From Trichosporon coremiiforme (lineage: Eukaryota; Basidiomycota; Tremellomycetes; Trichosporonales; Trichosporonaceae), in assembly GCA_039545355.1 (NCBI GenBank), contig BCJJ01000022.1:124001-188000 (forward strand): 64,000 bases of DNA, in the 5' to 3' direction. The position numbers and the translations under genes were made by a program. Below are positions 11,897 through 23,116 of this stretch, one piece after another (positions within the stretch are counted from its first letter, which is position 1; the number at the start of each line of letters is the position of its first letter). Below the pieces are notes generated by a model. The model was not told where the DNA came from, did no database searches, and worked only from the letters and a program-made list of their open reading frames with translations.

Positions 11897-13237
11897 CTAC
11901 CGCCTGAGGGGGCTCATGCCCGTACCCGCCCATCCGGGGCCACCGCCGCCGCCACCACCACCTGCGTTCCACTGATCATAGCCTCCTCCGTTCTGGTCGT
12001 AGCCGCCTCCGTACTCGCCTCCGTTCATGCCACCCATGCCGGGCTCGACGATACCCTCGCCCTCACCCATCTCATCCTCATCCACGCCAGTCTCCTGCTG
12101 CACGGCGAGAATGACCTGTGCGAGGTTCTCGACCATGATGTCGCACGACTGCTCGAACACGGAGCGAACGGGGACACTGCCTACACTCTCAGCAGTCATG
12201 TAATACGTGCTCGGGACAGCGTTGAAGTCGAAGGGCTCGTTCGGGTTCGGGGGCGTCTCGAAGTTGGCGTTCGAGGACAGGGGCCACTCGGCCGCGGAGT
12301 CAGTCTCGAACCAGTAGTCCGTGTGTCGCAGCTTGTTGTACGGGTCGTATTCGTAGGCGACGGCTGAGAGGGGAGACCACTTAGCATGGTGCTTCGCAAT
12401 ACCCTTATAGGCCTTGCACACAACCTCGATCTCCTGCCCTCGCGAAATACGGGCCAACTGAATCGGAGACGCGGTCGGGTCGCCCTTGCCCACCGGCATG
12501 CCAAGCTCGGGGTCGTGGTGGGCAATCAACTCGCGCTCCTCCTCACCAATCTCGGGCGGAGGACCGTACGGGCTCTGCTGGGGCTGTGGGGTCAGCTCAG
12601 TCCACCGTCCAAGACAGCTGGTGGCACTCACAGTGTTCGGGCTCGGAATCACTTCGAGCATGTCGCTCGTGACCGCCATTGGGCTGCCGTAATCGCGGTT
12701 CACGGCCGAGACCTTCAGCCGCAGTGTGACCATGCAGTAATAGCATCCTTCGTCGCAGTCGCAGTCACGAGTGTACCTCAGTCCCTTGCCGACGTCTCGC
12801 GAGATCAGCGGCACCATACCGAGACGATGGGCAAGCATTTCGTCGGGAATCGGAGACGTGTTCTGGTAGAAGGACACCTGGTCAATAGCTTCACGTCAGC
12901 GGACGATCCAATACCGACTTTCTTGCTCCTTGAGCCACTGCAAGAGCTTGATCATCCACGAGAAGAGAAACATGGACGTTTCCCGGATCGAGAGTTCCCA
13001 AGCTTCCATGCGCTCCCCAACGCTCCCCAAGCCTCCAGACTCACCCAATGTGGGAACATCCGCCATCATTGTTCGCCTGAGTGAGTTTGCGTACGCCATG
13101 TCAACACCGCTGAGGTGGAACGTCGTCTCGTCGCGGTTCAAGCTCCGGACAAGGATGTTCGGCTGGTTGGTCGGTCCCTGCGGAATCTGGATCTGTTCCT
13201 GCGCAGCCTGCGGCTGCTCCTCCGCGTATCCGTTCAT
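11897..13237 (-). CDS. RPB3: RNA polymerase II subunit RPB3
   Basis: Rpb3 is the alpha-like assembly subunit that pairs with Rpb11 in RNA polymerase II. On the minus strand the protein opens MNGYAEEQPQAAQEQIQIPQ, then VRSLNRDETTFHLSGVD and MAYANSLRRTMMADVPTL, the alpha-motif helix. After an intron it resumes with AIDQVSFYQNTSPIPDEMLA and HRLGMVPLISRDV. A zinc-binding loop follows (DCDCDEGCYYC), as in eukaryotic Rpb3 proteins. The rest carries the dimerisation/platform region (ISRGQEIEVVCKAYKGIAKH; AKWSPLSAVAYEYDPYNKL) and AESVGSVPVRSVFEQSCD. The C-terminal tail is Gly/Tyr/Asn-rich with repeated GGYDQ units, not conserved in yeast. The intron at 12584-12631 is 48 nt, divisible by three and stop-free, so an unspliced message would add 16 residues without a frameshift. 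Confidence 0.92.
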
Positions 13238-13775
13238 GATGTTCGATTAAAGTGTGATATGTGCCGTGCTATGCAAAGATCAAGTTTGAAGAAGAAGAAG
13301 ATGGATGCGGAACGCGTAATGTTGGGGTTGATCGCTCGAGTGCCGCTTTTCACTCCTCGAATCCCAGGCGGCGGATGTCCTTCTTTCCGGTAGAGCTAGA
13401 GAATCGACTTCGAGTGTAATTCGCGAGTTCGAGAATCGGTGATGGCGAGGCGATGGGGCAGGTGTTTTGATGATTGCTCGAGAACGTCGAGCGTGAGGTA
13501 CTGTTCTGACGAAATCGATATGGTTGAGGTGAGCCAAGTTTGAGCCTGACATGCATCCACGTGGCGTGCCAGGAACATCTGGTTAGGTGGAGATAGCCGT
13601 GTTGCCCGTCACTGGGTCTGTTGTTTGGTTCCAACGGCTCCCTCCGATAAGAGCTGCTGATCTGCACAGACCGACTGCAGGGCTCATGCATACCAAGCAG
13701 AACTCGACCAGAACATACATAGAGCACTTAAGTTTGTGCATAAAGTTACACAACGGGACAATCCGCCCAACAGCC
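13238..13775. other. Intergenic, RPB3 promoter side
   Basis: No gene supported. The window between RPB3 start and the end of the F-box-like gene contains only short unsupported frames. A purine-rich gaagaagaagaag word lies near 13288. Confidence 0.55.
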
Positions 13776-15701
13776 CTACGATCCGTGACGGAGGCCGGGC
13801 ATGATTTCGTTTTCGATAGACCACTCGGCAGCTCCAATCCGCGCCTTGTACTCGTCGTGCGTGAGGAACTCGAGGTTGTCCATGTATTTCCTGAACTCCT
13901 CGTCCCACTTCTCCGACGGATCCTCGACCTCCCAATAGATTGACCTGGTGAAATCGTCCTCCTCCAGTAGCCGCTTCGCCTCGTGCATCCTGTAGTCGAA
14001 TTGTGCGATCTTTTCGGCAGGAGTCGCGTTCCTCTTGAGAGACAAGGCTCCTGGCGGGACGTCTTGAAGTCCGACAATCGTGAGCTTGTGGGTCGGTTTC
14101 GAGGCTTCGGTGAGCACGAACTCCTCGAACCAACCCTTGCCGTCGTAAGGTCGGGCGTCCCTGCGATTGCCCTTCGCAGTCGGCTTCATGTCCCAGGCGG
14201 TCTTCGTGAGGATGAGGACCACCTCCTCGACGGTATCAGGATAGTCATCGAACCTGATACGGCCGTTGCGCAGACCCTTGCAGCCGACATCATAAGCGAC
14301 GTTGAACACAGCCTTCTTGCACCCGCGGCGCAGCTTTGTGGAGTCGACGAATCTCGTTGATCGACCAAGAGCAGTTCCGGGGTTGCCCTCGTCGAAGAGG
14401 TCGTACTGCTTGATGGGAGCGAGTAGACTGAACTGAACAACGCGAGGTGCGTTGGAGGCATAGAAACACTTCATCAATGAGTGAGGCTGAGCGTGAGGGA
14501 GATGATATCGCACGCTGTGAACATTGTTGGTGGCTCGCATCAGTCGAATAATCCCGCGGTAAGGTGGGCGCTTGAAAATGTCGACGACCTCAACGCTTTT
14601 CATCGCGATTACAGCCTGCTTTGGAAGCTTGTGACTGAACTCCTCGATGCCCGTCTCTTCTTCAGAGCTGTACTCATCCCCAGTATCAGCGTAAGCTCCA
14701 CCGTCTCTCCCAATTATGTCGGCCATGAAGTCACTCTCTCCGTCCGACAAGCCGTCAAGGTCGTCCATGACGTCGTTTTCTTCGAATTCGTCACTGAAGG
14801 TTTCCCAACCTTCTCCTGCTTCGCCACTGCCGGCATCATCTGAGTCGCTAGCGCTGTCGTTCCCGTTGGCTGCAGCGATAGCTGCGGCGAGAACTTGACC
14901 GGCATGGCCGCCGTTGGCGTTGGGAGGCAAGATGCTTTCGTTTCCAAGGATCTGATTCTGTTGAACCAGCATCTGCATGAGGGCCGTGGCCTCCTCCTGC
15001 CCGCCTTCCGAGGAGAACGACAGCTCGGAATCATTGTCGAACTCCTCGTCCTCTTCCTCATCCACATTTCCGTTACCAGGGATATTATCATTCACGCCAA
15101 TGCCAAGGATGGTTCCGAGGTCGGGCACGTTTGCGTCATCGATGTCGTAACCATCGGGGTCGCCGGCGTCCGAATCGAACTCTGGGTCATCAGGCTCCTG
15201 ACGGTCGTTGTCGTCGTCTCCGTCCTCGTCCTCATCCTCGTCCTCATCGAACTCATCGTCGAGTTCGTCGTCGCCAAGGAGCATGTCGTCATCCAATGTC
15301 GGCACCGGTCGATAAGGGTCGATGTAGTCATTGTACCACCCGTTGAAAGTCGGATTCGCCTGCACTCGGCCGCCTTCTTCGAGCGTTCCGACGCCAACGT
15401 TCACCATCGTGCCGCGGCCAGTTGTCATAACCATGCCATAGTCGGGGTAGATAACGAGATGGCGGCACAGTTCAGCTTCGGCGAGCTGCTTGATGCTCCT
15501 CGACACGCGTCGGAGCTGCACCAGAGAGTCTCGCGGAGCGAACCGAATGACAGACTCGAGGATATGCGGGAACTTCTCGTACGCGAGCTTGCCGTCGGAG
15601 GCTGTAGCGGTCGCTTCCGAAGTGGTGGAGACTCTCCCAGCGGAGCGCTTCTTACGTCCGCCCGGTCGACGGTCGGGGTCCGACTTGCGCTTCGGTGCCA
15701 T
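13776..15701 (-). CDS. F-box-like protein with long acidic insert (lineage-type family)
   Basis: A single uninterrupted frame of 641 codons. Residues about 1-30 are basic (MAPKRKSDPDRRPGGRKKR), a possible nuclear localisation signal. Residues about 40-90 read YEKFPHILESVIRFAPRDSL followed by VQLRRVSRSIKQLAEAELC, an F-box-like helical motif. Residues about 130-370 are extremely acidic, with runs of DEDEDEDGDDDND type and blocks of Glu/Ser. The C-terminal third is ordered and contains RRGCKKAVFNVAYDVG and TVEEVVLILTKTAWDM. No catalytic motif is recognised. The pseudogene at 26.8-28.0 kb shares the FPHI opening, the hydrophobic xVxxxVxL segment and a similar C-terminal phrase, so this is probably a multi-copy family. 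A role as an SCF ubiquitin ligase adaptor is possible but is not shown by the sequence. The gene is divergent from the kinesin. Confidence 0.75.
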   Translation of the reverse strand: MAPKRKSDPDRRPGGRKKRSAGRVSTTSEATATASDGKLAYEKFPHILESVIRFAPRDSLVQLRRVSRSIKQLAEAELCRHLVIYPDYGMVMTTGRGTMVNVGVGTLEEGGRVQANPTFNGWYNDYIDPYRPVPTLDDDMLLGDDELDDEFDEDEDEDEDGDDDNDRQEPDDPEFDSDAGDPDGYDIDDANVPDLGTILGIGVNDNIPGNGNVDEEEDEEFDNDSELSFSSEGGQEEATALMQMLVQQNQILGNESILPPNANGGHAGQVLAAAIAAANGNDSASDSDDAGSGEAGEGWETFSDEFEENDVMDDLDGLSDGESDFMADIIGRDGGAYADTGDEYSSEEETGIEEFSHKLPKQAVIAMKSVEVVDIFKRPPYRGIIRLMRATNNVHSVRYHLPHAQPHSLMKCFYASNAPRVVQFSLLAPIKQYDLFDEGNPGTALGRSTRFVDSTKLRRGCKKAVFNVAYDVGCKGLRNGRIRFDDYPDTVEEVVLILTKTAWDMKPTAKGNRRDARPYDGKGWFEEFVLTEASKPTHKLTIVGLQDVPPGALSLKRNATPAEKIAQFDYRMHEAKRLLEEDDFTRSIYWEVEDPSEKWDEEFRKYMDNLEFLTHDEYKARIGAAEWSIENEIMPGLRHGS

Positions 15702-16312
15702 GTCGTCGACTGGGCTTGCTGAGCTGTAAATTTGGTGAGTGAAGAGAAGAGAGGGCCGTTAGAGTGAGAAGTGGAAGCGGCTCGGCTCGACGGCACCATT
15801 GCCGGAACGCGTCGCGTTTGATTCCGAGATGAGTAACGCCATCCAAGTACGAGGTCGAGGTGGTCAGTGCGCCAGAAAAGCACAGGTGGAAGGTCTTCCT
15901 GACGGATGTTCTGCAAGCTGTAGCGCAACAACGCAGCACAACCCCTCTCGTTACGAGCTGACTGACGTGTCCAGGAGCTGATGCATAAAAGCTTGACGGG
16001 TGCGGGTTACGTGGTGCCGGTTCTGCCACGTGCCAAAGTCATTATAAACAAACGTCCTCGCAGGTACAGGCGCAGGCGGCGTCGAGATGGTGTCGATATA
16101 TCGAAGGCCGCAGAATCTCATACGCACGTAGATCTGGTCGACGGAGTTTGGTCGTTGGAAGAATGGTGCAGTGACGAAGCGCAAGAGAGTCTGCTGGGGA
16201 AAATCACGGGGTGGCGAAAAGCAGGCGCGCCGTTCTTTGTTTACATCCACCAAAACGGAATCAATTACCAGTGCACCAGCCGACAGCAGTTGATCGGACA
16301 GCACCAACAAAC
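15702..16312. promoter_or_regulatory. Divergent intergenic region, F-box-like gene / kinesin-6
   Basis: About 610 bp between two divergent start codons, so it must hold both promoters. No gene is supported in it. An A-rich tataaacaaacg word at about 16042-16053 is a weak TATA-like candidate for the kinesin; no experimentally defined element can be named. Confidence 0.45.
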
Positions 16313-19300
16313 ATGTCAACAACCGCTAACCCATCTCGACCGACGACTATGGTGCTCCCAACAGCAACACCGAGGCCCTCAACGAGGTCGCGGACTGGTG
16401 CGATCCCCCCGCCGACGACTCGAATGACCCGACTTCGAACCCGGGAGGCCGCTGCTCCATCGCCAGCCTCGTCAACTCGAACTGCCGGAATTCTTGCTAA
16501 GGGCAAGGAAGGATTTAGGAAAGTCTCTGACAAAGTCAAGGAGAAGGAGAAAGAGATGGAGAAGCACATTGGTGTAAGCTTTCTTTGAGGAATGAGGCTG
16601 ACGCTCTGCAGCCTAAAAAGGCCGCCTCGGCGGGTCCAGCGTATTCTCAGTCGCTTCAAGCTTACCTCCGTGTCCGGCCAGTGGACGCCGTGAACGCCAA
16701 CCCTTACATTGAACTCAAGGGCGACAAAGATGTCTTGCTCCAACCTCCTCCTGACAACAGGGGTCTCCCCAAGCCTACCCAAGTCTTCAGCTTCGACAAG
16801 GTCTTTTCCCCTGAATCGACGCAAGCGGACTTCTTCAACCAGACAGCGCGGCCGCTGGTCGAGAAGCTGCTCCACGGAGAGAACGGTCTTCTCTTCTCGT
16901 ACGGAGTGACCAACAGTGGCAAAACGTAAGCCTTAGTGAAGTGCACGAGCTTACAAAAGTTACACTATTCAGGGGGGACAGGCAAACACCATCGACGAGC
17001 GCGGTGTACTGCCAAGGGCTATCGACCTTGTGTTCAACTCGATCTGCGGCATGGAGAGCAAGGCGAACGTAAGATCTATGAACCATGGGGATACTACTAA
17101 CTCTCAGCTGAAGACACTCGGCCAAGCCGACGTTATTCTCACAAACGAACGCGAACCGTACTCGCTGAAGTCTCTGCCTCAGGTTCCAGAGCCTCAAGCT
17201 AACGACTCCGTCAAGGTTGATCGCAACTTCTCTTACGCTGTCTTCGTCTCTTACGCTGAAGTCTACAACGAGAAGGTATGTTTCTTTATGTGGCCACATC
17301 TAACCGCAGATCTTCGACCTCCTCGACTCTGTCATCCCTTCTGGACAACCCCCGACATCGACCCGCCCCAGTGTGGCATTCACTTCTCGCACTACGAGCA
17401 TGGGTCTGTCAAGCGCTTTTGGTTCTAACATGACGCTGGCGACCATGGCCAACGGAGGAGGGGGCATTCTGAAGCGCCAGGCCCTTGCCCTCAAGAATGA
17501 CCCGGACGGCAATGGCAAGTTCATCGCTGGCTTGAACGAGATTCGTGTCAGGTCTCGCGAGGATGCTCTGGCGGTATTCCGCTCCGGTCAGAGTGCGCGT
17601 CAGGTATTCGGCACCATGGCGAATCGCGAGAGTTCACGCAGCCACGGCATCTTCAACATCAAGCTTGTCAGAATCCACAACGGCGCCCCTGAGGATCCCG
17701 AGAGCGCCAGTGTCTCTCGCCTGTCCATCGTCGACCTTGCTGGTTCTGAGCGCTCTCGCAATACGGGAAACACTGGTGACCGTTTGAAGGAGGCAGGCAA
17801 CATCAACAAGTCCCTCATGGTGCGTAAGACATCCATCCATGCCCTCCGCTGACAAACAGGTTCTTGGTCAATGCCTCGAAGTCCTCCGCGCCAACCAGCA
17901 GAAGATGGCGGCCCCGGTTACGCCTGGTCACCGCCGTCGTCTGGCTGTGGTGCCCTTCCGGCACTCCAAACTGACCGAAATCTTCCAGAATTTCTTTGTG
18001 GGAGACGGTCGTGCGATCATGATTGTGCACGTGAACCCCTGCGACACTGGCTACGATGAGAATGCCCACGTCATGCGCTTCAGTGCTGTAGCTCGCGAGA
18101 TTCAGACGACCACTCAGGTCAAGAGCCACTTCCCCACGCTCAAGCGACAGATCAGCACTCAAATTAATGCCTTGAAAACTGCTGTGACCGGACAACGAGT
18201 CAAGGTCGTGGTTCCAGTAATGCCTAAGGGTCCTAGCGGGATTCCGACGCCAGTTCGAAGGGGTGTTACCACATCCGGCCTGCCAGCTCCGCCCCCGCCT
18301 CCCGCCATCCCCGTGCGAGCGAGCTCCCGTCCTACCGCCTCCAAGCCGGCCCCCTCTCGTGGTACTACTCCTCGTGGAACTACTCCTCGTGGTACTACTC
18401 CCCGTGGCGCTACTCCTCGTGTTGAGACGCCGCCAGCGGCCGAGACCCCTGCTACTGCTGAGGCTTCATCGAAGACCGAGGTTGTCCAGCAAGTGCAGAT
18501 TCAGCAGGAGGAGGAGATTGTTGAAGTTATCGAGGAGGAGATCGAGGTCGTCGAGGAGGAGCCCGAGGAAGATGAGGAGGACGACAAAGACTACTTTGTG
18601 GACTACCTCTTCGAGCAGCTCAAGGAGCTGAAGGCTGCTCTCTATGAGAGCGAGATGCGCAACGCTTCCCTTGAAGTGGAGATCCGCGAGGAGGCGTCTC
18701 GTGACATGCAGGAGACCATCCAGCGCATGCAGGCTGACTTCAACCGTCGCCTTCTCGAGCAAATGGCTAGTGGCGAAGAGAAGGCGGACATGAAGATCGA
18801 CATTCTGCAGCGTACCATGGCTCCCGACTCTTCCTTCGAGGACTCATTCGTTAGTGCTCCTGACGAGACTATGGTAAGTGCCGCTACCTAGTCACTCAAA
18901 GTTCTCGCTGACATCTGCAGGATTCCGACGACGGCACCGAAGTCGGAGAGGCGTCTCTTTCCGACCCCTTCGTTGTTCCCCGAGAGCCCGCCACAGAGAT
19001 GAACTCTGATGCCGACCACTCTCTTGATGACTTGCGTCTCGAGTCCGAGGAAGAGGAAAGTGACGAGGAGGAGATCGACCAGGAGCTCACCCTGGCCAGT
19101 GAGACTAGCGACGTTCTTGGCACCTCTTTCATGGGAGAGCCCGAGATCACCGGCCGTGGCGCCGATGACTCTTTAGCAGAGAGCTCCTTCGCCTCCAGCG
19201 ATTCCGACTCTAACGAATCCGACTCTGAGGAGGAGGAGGAGGAGGAGGAAGAAGAAGAAGAGGAGGAGGAAGAGTCAATCGTGGACCGGAGCGAGCGCGT

Positions 19301-19862
19301 CAGGGAGATCGACGAGGAGCAGGACGGCTACTCTGATGAGGACGAGTCGGCCGACGAGGGCGATGACTCCACCGTCAACCGAGGCGCTCCGCCGAAGGAG
19401 GTTGCTGATGAAGCCGACGGCTACTCGGACGAGGATGAATCTGAGGAGGAAGGTGGCGAGAGCGGCAGCGAGGAGGATGACGACGAGGAAGATGAGGACG
19501 AGCAGGAAGAAGAAGAGGAGGAGGATGAGGAAGACGACTACGAAGAGTCTTCCTTCGATGCGACTGCCTCGACCATTTCCGAACCCACACCTCCGCGCCG
19601 CAGGACGGTCTCCCCCCGCAAATCCATGGCGCGTACGCCATCAAAGGCTACGCCGAAGAAGTCGCTCAGCAAGCCGCTTGGTGAGTCCCTCCGCCAGGCT
19701 GTTGTCCGCGAGGAGGACGATAGCATCGAGTTCATTGAGCTCGTCCAGGGCAAGACACCCGCGAAGAAGAAGCGCACCCTGGGCAAGCAGAAGATCGTGA
19801 CCGAGGACGACGTGAGCGCCCCCGTCGCTGGTGCCGAGGTCAGGCGGATGGTTCGCATGTGA
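16313..19862 (+). CDS. Kinesin-6 family motor (MKLP/KIF20-like) with acidic C-terminal tail
   Basis: A plus-end microtubule motor; kinesin-6 proteins act at the spindle midzone and in cytokinesis. The N-terminus is Thr/Pro/Arg-rich (MSTTANPSRPTTMVLPTATP). The motor begins SLQAYLRVRPV. The P-loop reads GVTNSGKT followed across a 34-nt intron (16926-16959) by YTIQG. Further motor landmarks are GVLPRAIDLVFNSI, FVSYAEVYNEK/IFDLL, NRESSRSHGIFNIK (switch I), LSIVDLAGSER (switch II) and VPFRHSKLTEIFQNFF. Two long inserts (around IFDLL...MANGGG and before RNTGNTG) are typical of kinesin-6. After the motor come a Pro/Thr repeat (PRGTTPRGTTPRG), a coiled coil (18600-18800) and a tail with long Glu/Asp runs (19225-19275 and 19470-19545). 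The C-terminus is basic (KTPAKKKRTLGKQK). About six introns are visible. The motor class is firm; the subfamily is inferred from the P-loop context and inserts. Confidence 0.88.
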
Positions 19863-20853
19863 TGATACCCTGTAGAGCGATTTTTTGTACTATTCCCGAT
19901 AATCATTGTGTCATGCTACTGCTGTAATGTCTTTGACTGCGATCGCCACCCCTGCTCTCCAGGAACCAACGTGATGTTGGCTGAGTACCTCTCAGATGCT
20001 CCCTACAGAGTTTCAGTCACTCTAGGTCCTGCATGATGATTAGAGATAGTGCGTAGTGTTTGACGGCTTTCATCACAGCACAGCATTGTGGCATTTTCTG
20101 AGTTTCGCAAACACTAGCCCGCTGCTCTACTCCCTGATGTGGAAAAGGGCATCAGCTGTTCCTTAACAGATGTAGGCTGTCATACACCATCCTCTTCCGT
20201 CGGAGAAGATGCACGAGGACGTTGGCGAGAGGCACCGTAACTAATGATGGGTCACACACACACACAGCGAAGCATCTGGCCAACGTCTAGGTCAGTGCCT
20301 CTCGCACCGCTTGGGAGCCTGGCCCTAACTGCCTGGTCAAGATAGGCGACGCCTTATCAGCGTCCAGCACATCTTACGGCACGCGGGCATGGCGTCGCCG
20401 AATGCACACAACTCATCCGTCGACCATGCTCGGCGTTCAAATGCTCAGTGGCTTCGCAAAGTCCACAGTGAGTCCCGTGATCAACTTGAAAGGGTCCAGA
20501 CCGTGTAAGAGAGTGATCAACACAGCTTTGTGGAAGGCACGTCTTCATCATCGCCGCCGGAAAGCGGTCATCCACAATTGACCGAGATTTCCCTGATTGC
20601 ACGAGTACCATCGTTATTAGCATTTCACGAAAAGAGTAAGGTTGCCACTTGTGGCGCGTGCCCTGGTTTCATGATAGGCTGACGCGAGTGCACAGCACAC
20701 GTTCACCTTGTACCTGCACTCCCTCTCCACCAGTGGCGATGCAAGCACCTTTTCGAGAAAGCCCATGGAGCCTCGTCCGACAACATACATAAACAGTGCT
20801 TAAAGCGGAGGGAACAAGGCAGCTATTGTTACCCCACTCAACTTTCCAACACC
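19863..20853. other. Intergenic, kinesin 3' end to CON-13-like gene 1
   Basis: No gene supported. A short (ca)n run lies near 20255-20267. The only candidate element is the AT-rich TACATAAA word at 20786-20793, listed separately. Confidence 0.55.
20786..20793 (+). promoter_or_regulatory. Putative TATA-like element of CON-13-like gene 1
   Basis: TACATAAA lies 61 bp before the ATG at 20854. The two downstream paralogues have AT-rich boxes at comparable distances (74 and 58 bp), which supports a conserved core promoter, but this is inference from position. Confidence 0.4.
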
Positions 20854-21762
20854 ATGCTGGCACTTTGGAGCTTGATCGCCACCCTCGTCGTCACGCCTGT
20901 CCTGGCCGAAGATGGCAGGACGCTTGCCACGCGCTCTGACCTCGTTCCCCAAGATCACGTACTGCAGGCATACCCTGCTAACCGCTTCAATGAGGACTGG
21001 GCTAAGAACCTTCCGAAGCATGAGGCACAGATCCAGAGCTGGAAGGACACCCAGCCCAATTTAATCCCGAAGTACTGCTACGACAACACTAAGGACGCTG
21101 AACTTGATCCGCACGACGTCGAGGTCTTCGATTTCAAGTACGACGACTGCGACTCAAGGTGGACCATGTGCCGCCACAAGGACGCGGAATGGTCGATCGA
21201 GGACCTTGGCCACCGTTTCGGCATGCTGCCTGTGTGGGCACGTGGGCTCGTCGCCAACGTGCTGCTCCTTCCTTATCCCGGTGGCACGGCTGCATCCACG
21301 GCCGGAGGCGGCCTGCAGCTAAAGGGGGACGTTGATCTCGGCTCCCTTTTCCACGAGGTCGGGCACAGCGTGGACACGAACTGCCCGTTCCCCGGGCGTA
21401 CAGATAACTCGCACGACACGCAGGAGTGGATGGACGCCTTCCATAAGGACGGCTGGGTGCCTAGCCCCCTGGCCAACGGGGGCATGGGCGATGACTTCGC
21501 CGAAGTCTACCTCCACGCGCTCTACGATGTCAACGTTCCCGGCGGCCTCGCTAGCCTCGGCACGCAGTCCGACGGCAGGAACAACTGGGATCTGATCAAG
21601 AACCAGATGGACCTCGTGAAGCGCTACTGCAAGGCGGCGCTTACTTCCGGCTCTGGCGACAAGTGCGAGAACAAGAGGGAGTCCACAGACATCATCAAGA
21701 AAGACGGTACCAGGCTGCAGGGCGGCAGCCGCAAGCGCGGTCCCCAGCGCATGGCCGCTTAA
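20854..21762 (+). CDS. Secreted CON-13-like protein 1, HEVGH zincin-type motif
   Basis: An intronless frame of 302 residues. A clear signal peptide (MLALWSLIATLVVTPVLA, cleavage before EDG) indicates secretion. The body resembles fungal conidiation-specific protein 13 (CON-13)-type proteins as far as I can recognise. Conserved Cys include KYCYD, DDCDSRWTMCRHKDAEW and NCPFPG, suggesting disulfides. Residues 167-171 read HEVGH, a perfect HExxH zinc-metallopeptidase motif following a small hydrophobic strand (VDLGSLF). A possible third ligand region is the downstream DDFAEVYLHALYDVNVPGG, whose acidic and His residues recur in the paralogues. The C-terminus is basic (SRKRGPQRMAA), unlike its two relatives. 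It is the first of three tandem paralogues in the same orientation. Peptidase activity is inferred only from the motif. Confidence 0.82.
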   Translation: MLALWSLIATLVVTPVLAEDGRTLATRSDLVPQDHVLQAYPANRFNEDWAKNLPKHEAQIQSWKDTQPNLIPKYCYDNTKDAELDPHDVEVFDFKYDDCDSRWTMCRHKDAEWSIEDLGHRFGMLPVWARGLVANVLLLPYPGGTAASTAGGGLQLKGDVDLGSLFHEVGHSVDTNCPFPGRTDNSHDTQEWMDAFHKDGWVPSPLANGGMGDDFAEVYLHALYDVNVPGGLASLGTQSDGRNNWDLIKNQMDLVKRYCKAALTSGSGDKCENKRESTDIIKKDGTRLQGGSRKRGPQRMAA

Positions 21763-23116
21763 TCCCCGTAGACAACGTTTCTGTAATGCGGTATATGAAC
21801 TCGTTAATCAAACTTCAACAGACTACGTTCTGCGAGGCTCTTTAGGCGTCCGGTACCTGGCGGTAGGTTTTGTCGCTGTCAGTCCATGAAGACTGAACGC
21901 AAAAAGGCAGCCACTGGTTACACCCTCAAGCGCGGCGATAGGAGACTATCCACACAACATCGACTACTGCTTAGCCTGTCTCCTACGAGTAACTAATCTT
22001 GTCCTGGGATCAATCCCACGGTGCTCAGCGGCGTTCGGAGAACCCCAGCACAGCGACGGCTTAACAACCCCGCATCACCTCCTCCCAGTTGACTGCGGAC
22101 AGGTCTATTCATGCAGAAGTGTGCATACGCACGCCTGAGCGGGGTCGACGGCGCTCCTTCCCGATAGGCGTACGTTAAGACCCCCGCGTCACCTTAGACG
22201 GTCACACATGTTTGATATCCATCCCATGAGTCGCTAACAATACCTCCTCGGTCTGACGCGGGCACATTTGCGGAAAGTCCGAGGAGATTGTCGACTTGCC
22301 CTGGGATAGTTGTGCTCGAATGGAACAGCCAATGAATTGCTCACCACATGCATGGCGTCCCGAAACAGACTCCTCCTTCTCCTCTTAATGAACCTTGAGA
22401 CCCGTGGTCTTTGCTAGGCCCTCGAAAATCCGGCACACTCTCACCAAAGATAGCGTCCGCTGCTTAGTGAACTCGGCGAAAGTCCCAGCACTTTTCGAGC
22501 TAGTTGGCGGTGATAGCAGGCATGGCCGCGGATAAGTCCTCCTTCTCAATTGATCGCAGTACTTTCTTTCCACTAGCGCGCCCTCCGTTATCGGACTAAT
22601 CGACATAACACCAGGAGTATCGACGTCCCGCGCTGCACAGACGGGCACTGACCGTCTCCCCTGTGATCTAGTCCAATCCAGATAGCCACCGCGGTATCGG
22701 CGCCGGCGAATCGTGAACATGCTTCTAGGTTCAAAGCGGTTTCGGCGAAGGATAAACAGTCACCCGGGTCTTGCGCAGCAGTGGCTCGCTTTGAGGGAAT
22801 GCTTTCGGTCTCGGGACAACACCAGCACATCTGCGGTTCCGTGTCGTGATCAGGTCTTTACTGGATGAGGAGGACGGTGATGAACAATTGACCGTGATAA
22901 CTGTGGCCAAGCCAAAAAGCCGTCGCTAACGGGCTTTGAGAATCGACCGAAGTCAGCGTCCAATATCCAGATTGAGGCACTTGAATTCGCTGAACATGTG
23001 TTGTGAGATTGGGGAAGTCCGGATGACCGTTTCGTGTATTTAATGAGACATCTCTGCACTGTTGGTCTTCAACATCTTCCTGTTCTCTTCCCTCTAAATT
23101 CACTTGTTCCTTCGCT
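21763..23116. other. Intergenic between CON-13-like genes 1 and 2
   Basis: No gene is supported in 1.35 kb. I looked for a degenerate fourth paralogue (RHKDA, HExxH, GRNNWDL motifs) on both strands and did not see one. Short frames at 22385-22830 on the minus strand have no recognisable content. Confidence 0.5.
23037..23043 (+). promoter_or_regulatory. Putative TATA box of CON-13-like gene 2
   Basis: TATTTAA lies 74 bp before the ATG at 23117, in otherwise GC-balanced sequence. The position matches AT-rich boxes before the other two paralogues. Confidence 0.5.

Noticed and set aside
14895..15722. 275-codon plus-strand frame, Val/Leu-rich like a membrane protein
   Set aside because: It is the antisense of the Asp/Glu-rich segment (GAC/GAG read backwards gives GTC/CTC), so the hydrophobicity is an artefact.
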